This document shows, piece after piece, positions 1-7,822 of a stretch of DNA of 64,000 nucleotides. Location: assembly GCA_016713875.1 (NCBI GenBank), contig JADJOI010000003.1:2356001-2420000 (forward strand), written 5' to 3'. The position numbers and the translations under genes are program-made. Positions within the stretch are counted from its first letter, which is position 1, and each line of letters opens with the position of its first letter. The notes below the pieces were generated by a model. It was not told where the DNA came from and searched no databases. It worked only from the letters and a program-made list of their open reading frames with translations. This stretch comes from Flavobacteriales bacterium (lineage in GTDB: Bacteria > Bacteroidota > Bacteroidia > Flavobacteriales_F > PHOS-HE28).

Positions 1-499
1 CGTCTAGGTTGATCCTCAATTCCTCCAATGCCTTGTCCGTGGCCTTTTGGGCCTCGGGGTCGGGCGTCAATTGCCTGTATCGTGTCAACGCTTCGATGGC
101 CGGCAGGATGCTGTCCATCATCGCGTAGCTCTGCCCCAGCATGGACCACGCTTCGGGGAGCGTGCCGGCCGTGTCCAGCTCCACCACCTTGCGGAAGCGG
201 GCCGCGGCCTTGTCCACCTGCCCGCTCTGCAGGCTGAAGAGGCCCAGGTGCCAGTGCACCTCGGGCCGCTCCGGATGCTCCTCGGCCAGCTGGCGGAGCA
301 GCATGATGCCCTGCATGGGCTCCTGGCCGTTCACCAAGGCCACCGCCTCATCGAGGCGGCGTTGCAGGTCATCCGGCGCCGGTGCCGCCTGTTCAGGGAC
401 GGGCGCCGTGCGCGGTGTGCGGGGCAGCAGGAATAAAAGAACGACCACCGTCAACGCCCCGGCCACGGCCAGGTAGTGGACGGTGCCCCAACGCCTCAT
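1..499 (-). CDS. TPR-containing membrane-anchored protein (3' end outside window)
   Basis: Reading the minus strand from the ATG at 499 gives an open frame of 166 codons that runs off the window edge. Residues about 10-27 form one hydrophobic segment, so the protein is probably anchored in the inner membrane with the rest in the periplasm. An Ala/Pro-rich linker follows, then two TPR-like helical pairs (around PEVHWHLGLFSLQSGQ and PEAWSMLGQSYAMM). The start overlaps the HU stop codon as ATGA, so the two genes are probably translationally coupled and share the HU promoter. The TPR suggests a protein-protein interaction role; no specific function can be assigned. Confidence 0.8.
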   Translation of the reverse strand, partial: MRRWGTVHYLAVAGALTVVVLLFLLPRTPRTAPVPEQAAPAPDDLQRRLDEAVALVNGQEPMQGIMLLRQLAEEHPERPEVHWHLGLFSLQSGQVDKAAARFRKVVELDTAGTLPEAWSMLGQSYAMMDSILPAIEALTRYRQLTPDPEAQKATDKALEELRINLD

Positions 500-786
500 C
501 CCTTGGCCGGGCGGTTCTTCACCCGGTCAACGAAGACGTCCGCCGGCTTGAAGGCGGGCACATCGTGGGCAGGGATGACGATGGTGGTGTTCTGGCTCAG
601 GATGCGGCCGGTCTTCTGCGCCCGGTGCTTCACCACGAAGCTGCCGAAACCGCGCAGATGCACGTCCTCACCCTTCTCCAAGCTGGCCTTCACCTCTTCC
701 ATGAAGGCCTCGATGGTCACAAGCACGGCGTTCCGCTCGATCCCGGTACGCTTCGAGATGATGCCGACCAGCTCTGCCTTCGTCAT
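496..786 (-). CDS. HU-family DNA-binding protein
   Basis: A 96-residue protein, the usual size for HU/IHF. It starts MTKAELVGIISKRTG and has the typical helical N-terminus, then the beta-arm region with the RGFGSFVVKHR motif (around residues 45-54) and the RILSQNTTIVIPA arm. It should bend and compact DNA as a dimer. The ATG at 786 is chosen because it matches the family N-terminus and lies 23 bases downstream of a strong Bacteroidota promoter; a longer in-frame extension would overlap mutY. The next gene, a TPR protein, overlaps its stop by ATGA. Confidence 0.93.
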   Translation of the reverse strand: MTKAELVGIISKRTGIERNAVLVTIEAFMEEVKASLEKGEDVHLRGFGSFVVKHRAQKTGRILSQNTTIVIPAHDVPAFKPADVFVDRVKNRPAKG

Positions 787-809
787 GCCCTTCAGACTTT
801 TTGGGGGCG

Positions 810-840
810 CAAAGATAGGGTTCTTTCCATACCGCGCAAT
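810..840 (-). promoter_or_regulatory. Bacteroidota-type promoter for HU operon
   Basis: On the minus strand the -7 element TATCTTTG (810-817) fits the TAnnTTTG consensus. A -33 element ATTG (837-840) lies exactly 19 bases upstream, close to the TTTG-N19-TAnnTTTG rule for Bacteroidota primary sigma factors. It sits 23 bases before the HU start. The same region holds the 5' end of mutY on the other strand. Confidence 0.8.
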
Positions 841-856
841 GCATCTTTGTGCTTGG

Positions 857-1924
857 ATGTCAAGCCGTTCTTGGTTCAGCAAGGCCCTGCGCGGCTGGTA
901 CGCCGCCGGCCACCGCGACCTGCCCTGGCGCCGCACGCGCGACCCGTACCGCATCTGGCTCAGCGAGGTCATCCTCCAACAGACCCGGATCGACCAGGGT
1001 ACGGCCTATTACGAGCGCTTCGTGGAGCAGTACCCCACGGTGCAACAACTGGCCTCCGCACCGGATGACGACGTGATGCGGCTCTGGCAGGGCCTGGGCT
1101 ACTACAGCCGCGCGCGCAATCTGTTGCAAGCCGCCCGGTCCGTGGTGACCGACCACGGGGGGCGTTTCCCCGATACGGTGGATGACTTGCGCGCGCTGAA
1201 GGGCGTGGGCGACTACACCGCAGCCGCCATCGCCTCCATCGCCTTCGACCGTCCGGCGGCCGTGGTCGACGGCAATGTGTACCGTGTCCTGGCCCGGGTC
1301 GTCGGCATCAGCACCCCCATCGATCCCACAGCGGGGCGTCGGGCGTTCGCCGCCTTGGCCGACGACCTGCTCGACGCGGCTCACCCCGGCGACCACAACC
1401 AGGCTGTGATGGAGCTGGGGGCCACCGTGTGCCTGCCACGCGCTCCGCGCTGTGGTGAATGTCCCGTGGCCTCCCGGTGCGTCGCCCGGCGCGAGGACCG
1501 CATCGGCGAGCTCCCCGTCAAGGCCGGACGCACCACTGTTCGCGAGCGCCATTTCAACTACCTGTGCATCGACGTGGAGGGCGGCCTGGTGCTCCGCAAG
1601 CGCGAGGGCCGGGACATCTGGCAGGGGCTCTACGAACCGCCGCTGCTGGAATCGGAGGCCCCGTTGGAACTGGCCGGATTCCGCGAGGCCCTGCACGACC
1701 GGCTGGGTGCGGGTTGGGACGTGACCGGCCGGAACGGCCCTGTCCGCCACGTCCTGAGCCACCAGGTGCTGCATGCGCGGTTCTGGTCGGTGACCCCCCC
1801 ACGGACCTTTGTGTCTCCGCCCGATTGGCGCTTCGTGCCCGCCAACGAGCTGGATCGGTTCGCCGTGCCCCGACCGATCGAGCGCTACCTCCTTCAACGA
1901 CGCTCGAAGGACCTGTTCGCCTGA
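857..1924 (+). CDS. mutY: A/G-specific adenine DNA glycosylase MutY
   Basis: A 355-residue base-excision repair glycosylase that removes adenine mispaired with 8-oxoguanine. The catalytic Glu lies in SEVILQQTRID, and a helix-hairpin-helix (LKGVGDYTAAAIASIAF) is followed by the catalytic Asp in VVDGNV. The iron-sulfur cluster cysteines keep the spacing C-X6-C-X2-C-X5-C. The C-terminal third is a NUDIX-like 8-oxoG recognition domain. An in-frame ATG at 839 is an alternative start. The gene heads the mutY-ssb-gldE-gldD order that is well conserved in Bacteroidota. Confidence 0.95.
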   Translation: MSSRSWFSKALRGWYAAGHRDLPWRRTRDPYRIWLSEVILQQTRIDQGTAYYERFVEQYPTVQQLASAPDDDVMRLWQGLGYYSRARNLLQAARSVVTDHGGRFPDTVDDLRALKGVGDYTAAAIASIAFDRPAAVVDGNVYRVLARVVGISTPIDPTAGRRAFAALADDLLDAAHPGDHNQAVMELGATVCLPRAPRCGECPVASRCVARREDRIGELPVKAGRTTVRERHFNYLCIDVEGGLVLRKREGRDIWQGLYEPPLLESEAPLELAGFREALHDRLGAGWDVTGRNGPVRHVLSHQVLHARFWSVTPPRTFVSPPDWRFVPANELDRFAVPRPIERYLLQRRSKDLFA

Positions 1925-1966
1925 GGACAGTTTTCCACGATCCCGGGGTGACCGGACCCGCGGGGT

Positions 1967-1974
1967 TACCTTTG
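1967..1974 (+). promoter_or_regulatory. -7 promoter-like element upstream of ssb
   Basis: TACCTTTG matches the Bacteroidota -7 consensus TAnnTTTG and ends 20 bases before the ssb ATG. No TTTG-like -33 box is visible at the expected spacing, so this is only a candidate. Confidence 0.4.
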
Positions 1975-1994
1975 GGCATCTTCCACCCCATACC

Positions 1995-2456
1995 ATGTCC
2001 GGAGTCAACAAAGTGATCCTGATCGGCAACCTGGGTGCCGACCCCGAGGTGCGCCACCTGCAGAACGGCGCTACTGTGGCCAACTTCCGCATCGCCACCA
2101 GCGAGACCTACAAGGACCGTCAGACCGGCGAGAAGCGCGAACAGACCGAATGGCACAGCATCGTGGCTTGGCGCGGATTGGGCGAGATCACCGAGAAGTA
2201 TCTGCGGAAGGGCAGCAAGGTGTATGTGGAGGGCAAGCTGCGCACGCGTTCCTGGCAGGATCGGGACGGCAACACGCGGTACACCACGGAGGTACATGCC
2301 GAAGAGATGACCCTCCTGGACCGGCCCTCGGGCGAACGCCAGGAGTTGGGTGGTGCGACCGGACCAGCCACCGCGGCTTCGGTGACGCGGAGTGCCGAAC
2401 CCGTGGGCGCCGCTCCGGCCGGCCTGCCCAACGAGATGGACGACCTGCCTTTCTGA
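1995..2456 (+). CDS. ssb: Single-stranded DNA-binding protein
   Basis: A 153-residue SSB that coats single-stranded DNA in replication and repair. Residues 1-110 form the OB-fold, starting SGVNKVILIGNLGADPEVR, with the conserved TEWHSIVAW strand. A flexible linker follows, then the acidic protein-interaction tail DDLPF at the C-terminus. It lies 70 bases after mutY and 38 bases before gldE. Confidence 0.97.
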   Translation: MSGVNKVILIGNLGADPEVRHLQNGATVANFRIATSETYKDRQTGEKREQTEWHSIVAWRGLGEITEKYLRKGSKVYVEGKLRTRSWQDRDGNTRYTTEVHAEEMTLLDRPSGERQELGGATGPATAASVTRSAEPVGAAPAGLPNEMDDLPF

Positions 2457-2494
2457 TCTGAACGCGCCCCTGCCCGTCCACCGTCGGGCCGCCC

Positions 2495-3820
2495 ATGGAG
2501 CCTCCGCCTGTTCCGCTCACCACTTTCCTGCTCGCCGGCCTGGATCCGTTGACGGCCACGGCCTTGGTGGTCATCGTTCTGTTGCTGATCGTTTCGGCGG
2601 CCATGTCGGCCAGCGAGGTGGCGCTCTTCAGCCTGGACCCCACCCAGCTGCGCGACCTGCGCGAGCGCGGCGGACGCAGCGGGACGCGTGTGATCGACCT
2701 GCTCTCCAAGCCGCGCCGGTTGCTGGCCACGATCCTCATCGCGAACAACTTCGTCAACGTCGGGGTCATCATCCTCAGCACCATCGTGCTCAATGGGCTG
2801 GTGGACACCACGGGCATGTCGGACCTGCTGGTCTTCAGCATCCAGGTGCTGGGGGTCACCTTGGTGATCCTGCTGCTGGGCGAAGTGCTGCCCAAGGTGT
2901 ACGCCACCAGCCACGCCATGCGCGTGGCCACCACCATGGCCGCGCCCCTCACGGGGCTGCGCTGGGTGCTGAGCCCGCTGAACGAACTGCTGGTCCGAAG
3001 CACCACCTTCATCGAGAAGCGCTACAAGAAGAAGGCGGCCAAGGGCATCTCGGTGGACAGCCTGGGCCATGCCCTGGAGCTCACCAACGACGCCAGCACC
3101 ACCGCGGAGGAACAGCGGATCCTGAAGGGCATCGTGAAGTTCGGCAGCGTGGAGGTGAGCGAGGTGATGCGCCCGCGCACCGCCATGGTGGCCTTCGACA
3201 AGGAGCTCACGTTCCAGGAGCTCGTACCCGCCATCATCGAGAGCGGATTCTCCCGTGTACCGGTGTACGAAGGCACCCTGGACCGCGTCATCGGGGTGCT
3301 TCACATCAAGGACGTGCTGCCTTTCCTGGACAAGCCCGACATGGACTGGTTGGCGCATCTGCACGAACCCTGCTTCGTGCCGGAGACCAAGAAGCTGGAC
3401 GACATGCTCAAGGAGTTCCAGCGCAAGAAGGTGCACCTGGCCATCGTGGTGGACGAGTACGGCGGCACGAGCGGCCTGGTGACCCTGGAGGACGTGATCG
3501 AGGAGATCGTGGGCGACATCACCGACGAGTTCGACGACGAGGAGCTCAACTACACCAAGCTGGACGACCGCACCTGGGTCTTCGAGGGGCGTACGCCGCT
3601 CAACGACCTGTACCGCATCCTGGGCATCGATGGCCGGGTGTTCGAGGAGAACCGCGGCGACAGTGGCACCGTGGGCGGCTTCGTGCTCGAGCTCACCGGG
3701 CGCATCCCGCAGAAGGGCGAACGGGTATCGCTCAGGAACTTCACCTTCGTGGTGGAATCCTCGGACAACAAACGGGTGCGACGTGTCAAGATCAGCGTGG
3801 GCGATGAAGCGGCGGCCTGA
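2495..3820 (+). CDS. gldE: Gliding-associated membrane protein GldE (CorC/HlyC family)
   Basis: A 441-residue protein with the layout of the hemolysin/CorC family. An N-terminal DUF21 membrane domain (hydrophobic segments at about 20-45, 80-105 and 110-140) is followed by a pair of CBS domains (about 205-335) and a C-terminal CorC_HlyC domain (from about 350). In flavobacteria GldE works with the lipoprotein GldD in gliding and T9SS function. The identification rests on the adjoining gldD and the ssb-gldE-gldD order as well as on the domains. Its 3' end overlaps gldD by 17 bases. Confidence 0.9.
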   Translation: MEPPPVPLTTFLLAGLDPLTATALVVIVLLLIVSAAMSASEVALFSLDPTQLRDLRERGGRSGTRVIDLLSKPRRLLATILIANNFVNVGVIILSTIVLNGLVDTTGMSDLLVFSIQVLGVTLVILLLGEVLPKVYATSHAMRVATTMAAPLTGLRWVLSPLNELLVRSTTFIEKRYKKKAAKGISVDSLGHALELTNDASTTAEEQRILKGIVKFGSVEVSEVMRPRTAMVAFDKELTFQELVPAIIESGFSRVPVYEGTLDRVIGVLHIKDVLPFLDKPDMDWLAHLHEPCFVPETKKLDDMLKEFQRKKVHLAIVVDEYGGTSGLVTLEDVIEEIVGDITDEFDDEELNYTKLDDRTWVFEGRTPLNDLYRILGIDGRVFEENRGDSGTVGGFVLELTGRIPQKGERVSLRNFTFVVESSDNKRVRRVKISVGDEAAA

Positions 3821-4418
3821 GCGGGCCTTCGGGGCCTTGGTGCTCGCGCTGGCGGCCGGGTGCACGCCGGAGCCCCGGCCCCTGCCCCATGGCTACTTCC
3901 GCATCGACCTGCCACCGGTGGCCTATGTGGCGCACGATGCGGGCTGCTACACCGCCGAGGTGCCGGCCGCCGTGCGGGTGCTGCCCCGTCGTGCGGAAGG
4001 GCAGCGTTGCTGGAGCGACCTGGACTACGGCCCCCTCAAGGCCCGTGTGCACCTCACCTACCGCACGGTGAACGGCGACCTGGACCAACTGATCGATGAC
4101 GCCCATGTGCTCAAGCGCAAGCACGAGCTCAAGGCCGCGCGCATCCGCAGCCACATGGTGCACCGCGACAGCGCCCGGGTGCACGGCACCGTGTTCGAGG
4201 TGGAAGGCGATGTGGCGAGCCCGCTGGTGTTCTACCTCACCGACAGCAGTACCCACTTCCTGTATGGCGCCTTGTACTTCATGGCACGGCCCAACGCCGA
4301 CTCACTGGCCCCGGTGACCGACCGCGTGCGCGCCGACATGCGCCACTTCATCGGCAGTCTCCGATGGAACGACGCGGCCGGTGGCGTGGATCAGGTGGAG
4401 CAGCACACTGAGCAGTAG
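3804..4418 (+). CDS. gldD: Gliding motility lipoprotein GldD
   Basis: A 204-residue lipoprotein. The signal peptide ends in LALAAGC, a lipobox with Cys at about residue 20. The mature part begins with the family hallmark PHGYFRIDLP, and the C-terminal half keeps the FYLTDSSTHFLYGALYF block. It is required for gliding/T9SS-dependent function in flavobacteria and probably acts with GldE. The ATG lies inside gldE (17-base overlap), which suggests translational coupling. The last 117 bases also encode the C-terminus of heme A synthase on the other strand. Confidence 0.92.
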   Translation: MKRRPERAFGALVLALAAGCTPEPRPLPHGYFRIDLPPVAYVAHDAGCYTAEVPAAVRVLPRRAEGQRCWSDLDYGPLKARVHLTYRTVNGDLDQLIDDAHVLKRKHELKAARIRSHMVHRDSARVHGTVFEVEGDVASPLVFYLTDSSTHFLYGALYFMARPNADSLAPVTDRVRADMRHFIGSLRWNDAAGGVDQVEQHTEQ

Positions 4419-5384
4419 CAGGGCGCCCAGCTGGTGCAGCACCCCCAGGGCCAGCTGCACCGCGGTGAGCAGGGTGGCCACCCCCAGCACGAACTGCAGC
4501 ACCACCGCTGCGATCAGCCATGGGCCGGTGCGGGCCACGCGCTGGTCGGAACGCAGCACGACGGCCAAGGCGATGCAGGCGAACGCCACCAGCCACGCCA
4601 GGTTGCGATGCACGAACTGGACACCATCGCGGTGGTCGGTGAGGTCCTTCACGAGGTCTCCGAAAGCATGCACGTTCTCGGGCATGAACGCCCCGTTCAT
4701 CAGGGGCCAGGTGGTGTAGATCCGTCCGGCGTCGAGCCCTGCGGTGAAGGCCCCGTACACCACCTGAACGACCACGAGCACCAGGAGGAGGCGTGACCAG
4801 CGCGCCGCCTCCGAGCCATCACCCCGCCATGCGCGCCGCCCCCGCCGCAGATCGAGCACCGTCCACAGCACCAGGAGGAAGACCGTGAAGGCCGCGCACA
4901 AGTGGATGGCCAGCCGGAAGTGGCTGACGTCAGGGTTGTCGGCCAGGCCGCTCATGACCATGAACCAGCCCAGCGCGCCCACCAGTCCGCCACCCACGAG
5001 AATGGCCAGCGTGCGGCGCAGCAGCCAGCCCTGCAGCCGTCCTTGACGCAGGAACAGCGCGAAGGGGATGATGAACACCAGGCCCATCAGGCGGCCCCAG
5101 TTGCGGTGCAGATACTCCCAGAAGAAGATGGCCTTGAACCCGTCCAGGTCCATGAGCTGGTTCTTGAGGGTGTACTCCGGGATGCGCTTGTACTTGTCGA
5201 AGGCCTCCTGCCATTCGGCCTCGTTCATCGGCGGCAGCGCGCCCATGATCGGCTTCCACTCGGTGATGCTGAGCCCGCTGCCGGTGAGGCGGGTGATGCC
5301 CCCGATGGCCACCATGCAGGCGATGAGCGCACAGCCTGTTGCGAGCCAGCGGACAACGGCGCGGTGCTGGGTAAGGTCCGGCAT
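4302..5384 (-). CDS. ctaA: Heme A synthase (COX15/CtaA)
   Basis: A 360-residue polytopic membrane protein with about eight hydrophobic helices. It oxidises heme O to heme A for cytochrome oxidase. Histidine ligand regions are visible as HRNWGR, HFRLAIHLCAA, VHRNLAWLVAF and LHQLGALLLL, and the N-terminal loop holds GGITRLTGSGLSITEWKP, diagnostic of the type 2 (COX15-like) branch. The start MPDLTQH at 5384 is preferred over an in-frame start at 5402. A TAGTTTTG promoter-like element at 5391-5398 would give a very short leader. The 3' end overlaps gldD by 117 bases in convergent orientation. Confidence 0.93.
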   Translation of the reverse strand: MPDLTQHRAVVRWLATGCALIACMVAIGGITRLTGSGLSITEWKPIMGALPPMNEAEWQEAFDKYKRIPEYTLKNQLMDLDGFKAIFFWEYLHRNWGRLMGLVFIIPFALFLRQGRLQGWLLRRTLAILVGGGLVGALGWFMVMSGLADNPDVSHFRLAIHLCAAFTVFLLVLWTVLDLRRGRRAWRGDGSEAARWSRLLLVLVVVQVVYGAFTAGLDAGRIYTTWPLMNGAFMPENVHAFGDLVKDLTDHRDGVQFVHRNLAWLVAFACIALAVVLRSDQRVARTGPWLIAAVVLQFVLGVATLLTAVQLALGVLHQLGALLLLSVLLHLIHATGRVVPSETADEVAHVGAHAVGHRGQ

Positions 5385-5437
5385 GAGCGGCAAAACTACC
5401 AACGCACGAAGCCCGTTCCCGTTCGGGACCTGAACGC

Positions 5438-5461
5438 GAAAGGGGCCCCATGGCCCCTTTT
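5438..5461 (-). terminator. Hairpin terminator after the HMA lipoprotein gene
   Basis: A GC-rich stem of AAAGGGGCC paired with GGCCCCTTT around the loop CCAT lies 21 bases beyond the stop of the heavy-metal-associated gene and before ctaA. On the minus strand a short T run closes the stem. It should separate the two transcripts. Confidence 0.65.
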
Positions 5462-5482
5462 CACATGGTACGGACCTGGCGA

Positions 5483-6010
5483 TCAGGCCCGCAGGATGAG
5501 CGACAGGAGTTCGAGCAGGCTGGGTAGGCGCAGGGCGGGCAGCTCGGCGTTCACTTTGGCATCCGCAGCCTCGGCCGCTTCACCGTCCTCGGATGCGGCG
5601 CCGTCGCCCTTCACCTGCTTGGTGACGGCCACGGCCACCACCTTGTACTGTCCATCGTGGATCTTTTGAACGGCCTCCACCAGTTGGGCATCGTTCACCT
5701 GGTCGGGGTCGTAGGTCACGATGGCGTGATCGTTCTCATCGCCCTCGACGAACTTGATCTCCGTGGTGCTCACACCCTGGACCTGGGCCAGCGCCTTCTT
5801 GATGGCACCTCCGCACATCATCTCGCAGCTCATGCCTGAGATGCTGAGGTCGGCGAAGGTCACCGGGGTGCCCTGGGTGATCACCACCTCGTTGACCACG
5901 CGGGCCACGCCGGCCACTTCGGCAGCGGCTTGCTGCACGTCGGTGGAGCCCGAGGAGCACGCGGAGAGCAGGAGGACCGGGAACGAACTGGCGAGGATCC
6001 AGGAGCGCAT
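5483..6010 (-). CDS. Heavy-metal-associated (HMA) domain lipoprotein
   Basis: A 175-residue lipoprotein with a signal peptide ending in VLLLSAC (Cys at about residue 18). A ferredoxin-like HMA domain follows at about 50-120, with ligand motif GMSCEMMC. The cysteines are spaced CxxxC rather than the CxxC usual in copper chaperones. The tail is Ala/Glu-rich and ends in a hydrophobic LPSLLELLSLIL stretch. It probably binds a soft metal such as Cu(I) in the periplasm; proximity to ctaA hints at, but does not prove, a link to cytochrome oxidase assembly. An alternative start lies at 6043. Confidence 0.8.
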   Translation of the reverse strand: MRSWILASSFPVLLLSACSSGSTDVQQAAAEVAGVARVVNEVVITQGTPVTFADLSISGMSCEMMCGGAIKKALAQVQGVSTTEIKFVEGDENDHAIVTYDPDQVNDAQLVEAVQKIHDGQYKVVAVAVTKQVKGDGAASEDGEAAEAADAKVNAELPALRLPSLLELLSLILRA

Positions 6011-6061
6011 GGGGCGGGAGATGTGGGTGATCATGGGACGCACCGGAGAACGGAATTGTTA

Positions 6062-6069
6062 CAAAAGTA
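6062..6069 (-). promoter_or_regulatory. -7 promoter-like element for HMA lipoprotein
   Basis: TACTTTTG on the minus strand fits TAnnTTTG and lies 51 bases upstream of the chosen ATG at 6010. No clear -33 box is seen at 19 bases. Confidence 0.4.
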
Positions 6070-6102
6070 GTGTGCGGGAGACTGCCGATACCTTCGCGCC
6101 GC

Positions 6103-7008
6103 ATGCAACCCGCCGGGCGAGGCCCCGATCGGCTGTCCTGGCTTCTGCTGGGCACCCTCGCCCTGATCTGGGGGTCCTCCTTCATCCTCATGAAGCGGGG
6201 TCTCTGGGACGACGGTCGCCCGGTGCTGAGCCCGGGACAGGTGGCCTCCGCGCGGCTGGCCATCGCCTGGGCCGTACTGATACCCGCCACCCTCCGGCAC
6301 TGGCCCACGCTGCGCGCGCATTGGCGCCCGCTCCTCCTCGCCGGGGTGCTTGGGAACGGCATCCCCGCGCTTCTTTTCGCAACGGCGCAGACCCGCATCG
6401 ACAGCGCGTTGAGCGGGATGCTCAACAGCCTCACCCCGCTCTTCACGCTGGTCATCGGGCTGCTGCTCTTCAGCACTCAGGCGCGGATGACGCAGCTGGC
6501 CGGTGTGCTGCTGGGGCTGGTGGGTGCAGTGGGCCTGGTGGTCTTCGACCCGGGCTCCGGGCCGGCGGGGTGGTCGCTGTACGCCCTGCTGCCCGTGGCC
6601 GGCACGATGTGCTACGGGGCCAGCGCCAACGTGGTGAAGCACCGCCTGTACATGATGCCCTCCATGGCCACGGCGGCCCTGGCCCTCACCTTCGTGGGCC
6701 CCGTCGGGCTTGCCGGATGCATCGCCACCGGGCTCCCTGGCACGCTGGAAAGCGACCCTGCCGCCTGGCCGGCCCTGGGCTTCGTGGCGCTGCTCGCCCT
6801 GCTCAGCTCGGCCCTCTCTCTGGTGTTGTGGAACGCCCTGCTGAAGCGCACCAGCGCGGTACAGGCCTCCGCGGTCACCTACCTCATGCCCGTGGTGGCC
6901 ATCGGGTGGGGCCTGTTGGACGGGGAGCGGCTCGGCCCGATGCAGGTGGTGATGATCGCGGTGGTGCTGGCCGGCGTCTACTTGGTGACCGCCTCGGACC
7001 GGGCCTGA
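6103..7008 (+). CDS. EamA/DMT-family transporter
   Basis: A 301-residue inner-membrane protein with about ten transmembrane helices arranged as two EamA repeats. The first begins LLLGTLALIWGSSFILMKRG, typical of the family, and the second begins near residue 150 (LYALLPVAGTMCYGASANVV). Members export amino acids or other metabolites; the substrate cannot be read from sequence. The start at 6103 follows a TACCTTCG element that differs by one base from the promoter consensus. It is divergent from the HMA lipoprotein gene. Confidence 0.88.
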   Translation: MQPAGRGPDRLSWLLLGTLALIWGSSFILMKRGLWDDGRPVLSPGQVASARLAIAWAVLIPATLRHWPTLRAHWRPLLLAGVLGNGIPALLFATAQTRIDSALSGMLNSLTPLFTLVIGLLLFSTQARMTQLAGVLLGLVGAVGLVVFDPGSGPAGWSLYALLPVAGTMCYGASANVVKHRLYMMPSMATAALALTFVGPVGLAGCIATGLPGTLESDPAAWPALGFVALLALLSSALSLVLWNALLKRTSAVQASAVTYLMPVVAIGWGLLDGERLGPMQVVMIAVVLAGVYLVTASDRA

Positions 7009-7067
7009 GGGTCGGCGCGGGTTGAGCATCTTTGTCCGGCCGGACACCCGGTCAACCGTCGACCTCC

Positions 7068-7820
7068 ATGTACCTGGGCCAGAAAGTCATCGTGGTGCTT
7101 CCAGCCTACCGGGCCGCGCTCACCCTGAAGCAGACCTACGACGAGATCCCGTTCGATCTGGTGGACGAAGTGGTCCTGGTGGACGACAAGAGCCCGGACA
7201 ACACTGTGGAGGTGGCCCGACAGCTGGGCATCCGCCACATCGTGGTGCACGATATCAACAAGGGCTACGGTGGGAACCAGAAGAGCTGCTACGACAAGGC
7301 CGGGGAACTGGGCGCGGACATCGTGGTCATGCTCCATCCCGACTACCAGTACACGCCCAAGCTGCTCACCAGCATGATCGCCCTGATCGGGAACGGAGTG
7401 TACCCGGTGGTGTTCGGCTCGCGCATCCTTGGCGGTGGCGCGCTCAGGGGAGGTATGCCGCTCTATAAATACGTGGCCAACCGGCTGCTCACCATGAGCC
7501 AGAACCTGCTGATGGGCGAGAAGCTGAGCGAGTACCACACCGGCTATCGCGCTTTCCACCGCACGGTGCTCGATGCCTGCCCGTACAGGAACTGCTCGGA
7601 CGACTTCGTGTTCGACAACCAGATGATCGCGCAGATCTTCTGGCAGGGCTTCGCGATCGCCGAGATCACCTGCCCCACGAAGTACTTCGACGAGGCCAGT
7701 AGCATCAACTTCAGCCGCAGCATGACCTACGGGCTTGGCGTGGTGCACACCAGCTGGCGCTACTTCCTGGCCCGCACCGGCCTCATGGGCTGGGGCCTGT
7801 TGGGCGCAAGCACCCGTTGA
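7068..7820 (+). CDS. GT2-family glycosyltransferase (DPM1-like)
   Basis: A 250-residue cytoplasmic glycosyltransferase. The GT-A fold is shown by VIVVLPAYRAALTLKQTYDEIP at the N-terminus, the nucleotide-binding VLVDDKSPDNT and the metal/sugar motif MLHPDYQY. It resembles dolichyl-phosphate mannose synthases and polyprenyl-phosphate glycosyltransferases but has no C-terminal membrane helices. The next gene is a GT39-type integral-membrane transferase starting 2 bases after its stop. A pathway in which this enzyme charges a lipid carrier and the GT39 enzyme uses it is plausible but inferred. Confidence 0.9.
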   Translation: MYLGQKVIVVLPAYRAALTLKQTYDEIPFDLVDEVVLVDDKSPDNTVEVARQLGIRHIVVHDINKGYGGNQKSCYDKAGELGADIVVMLHPDYQYTPKLLTSMIALIGNGVYPVVFGSRILGGGALRGGMPLYKYVANRLLTMSQNLLMGEKLSEYHTGYRAFHRTVLDACPYRNCSDDFVFDNQMIAQIFWQGFAIAEITCPTKYFDEASSINFSRSMTYGLGVVHTSWRYFLARTGLMGWGLLGASTR

Positions 7821-7822
7821 CG

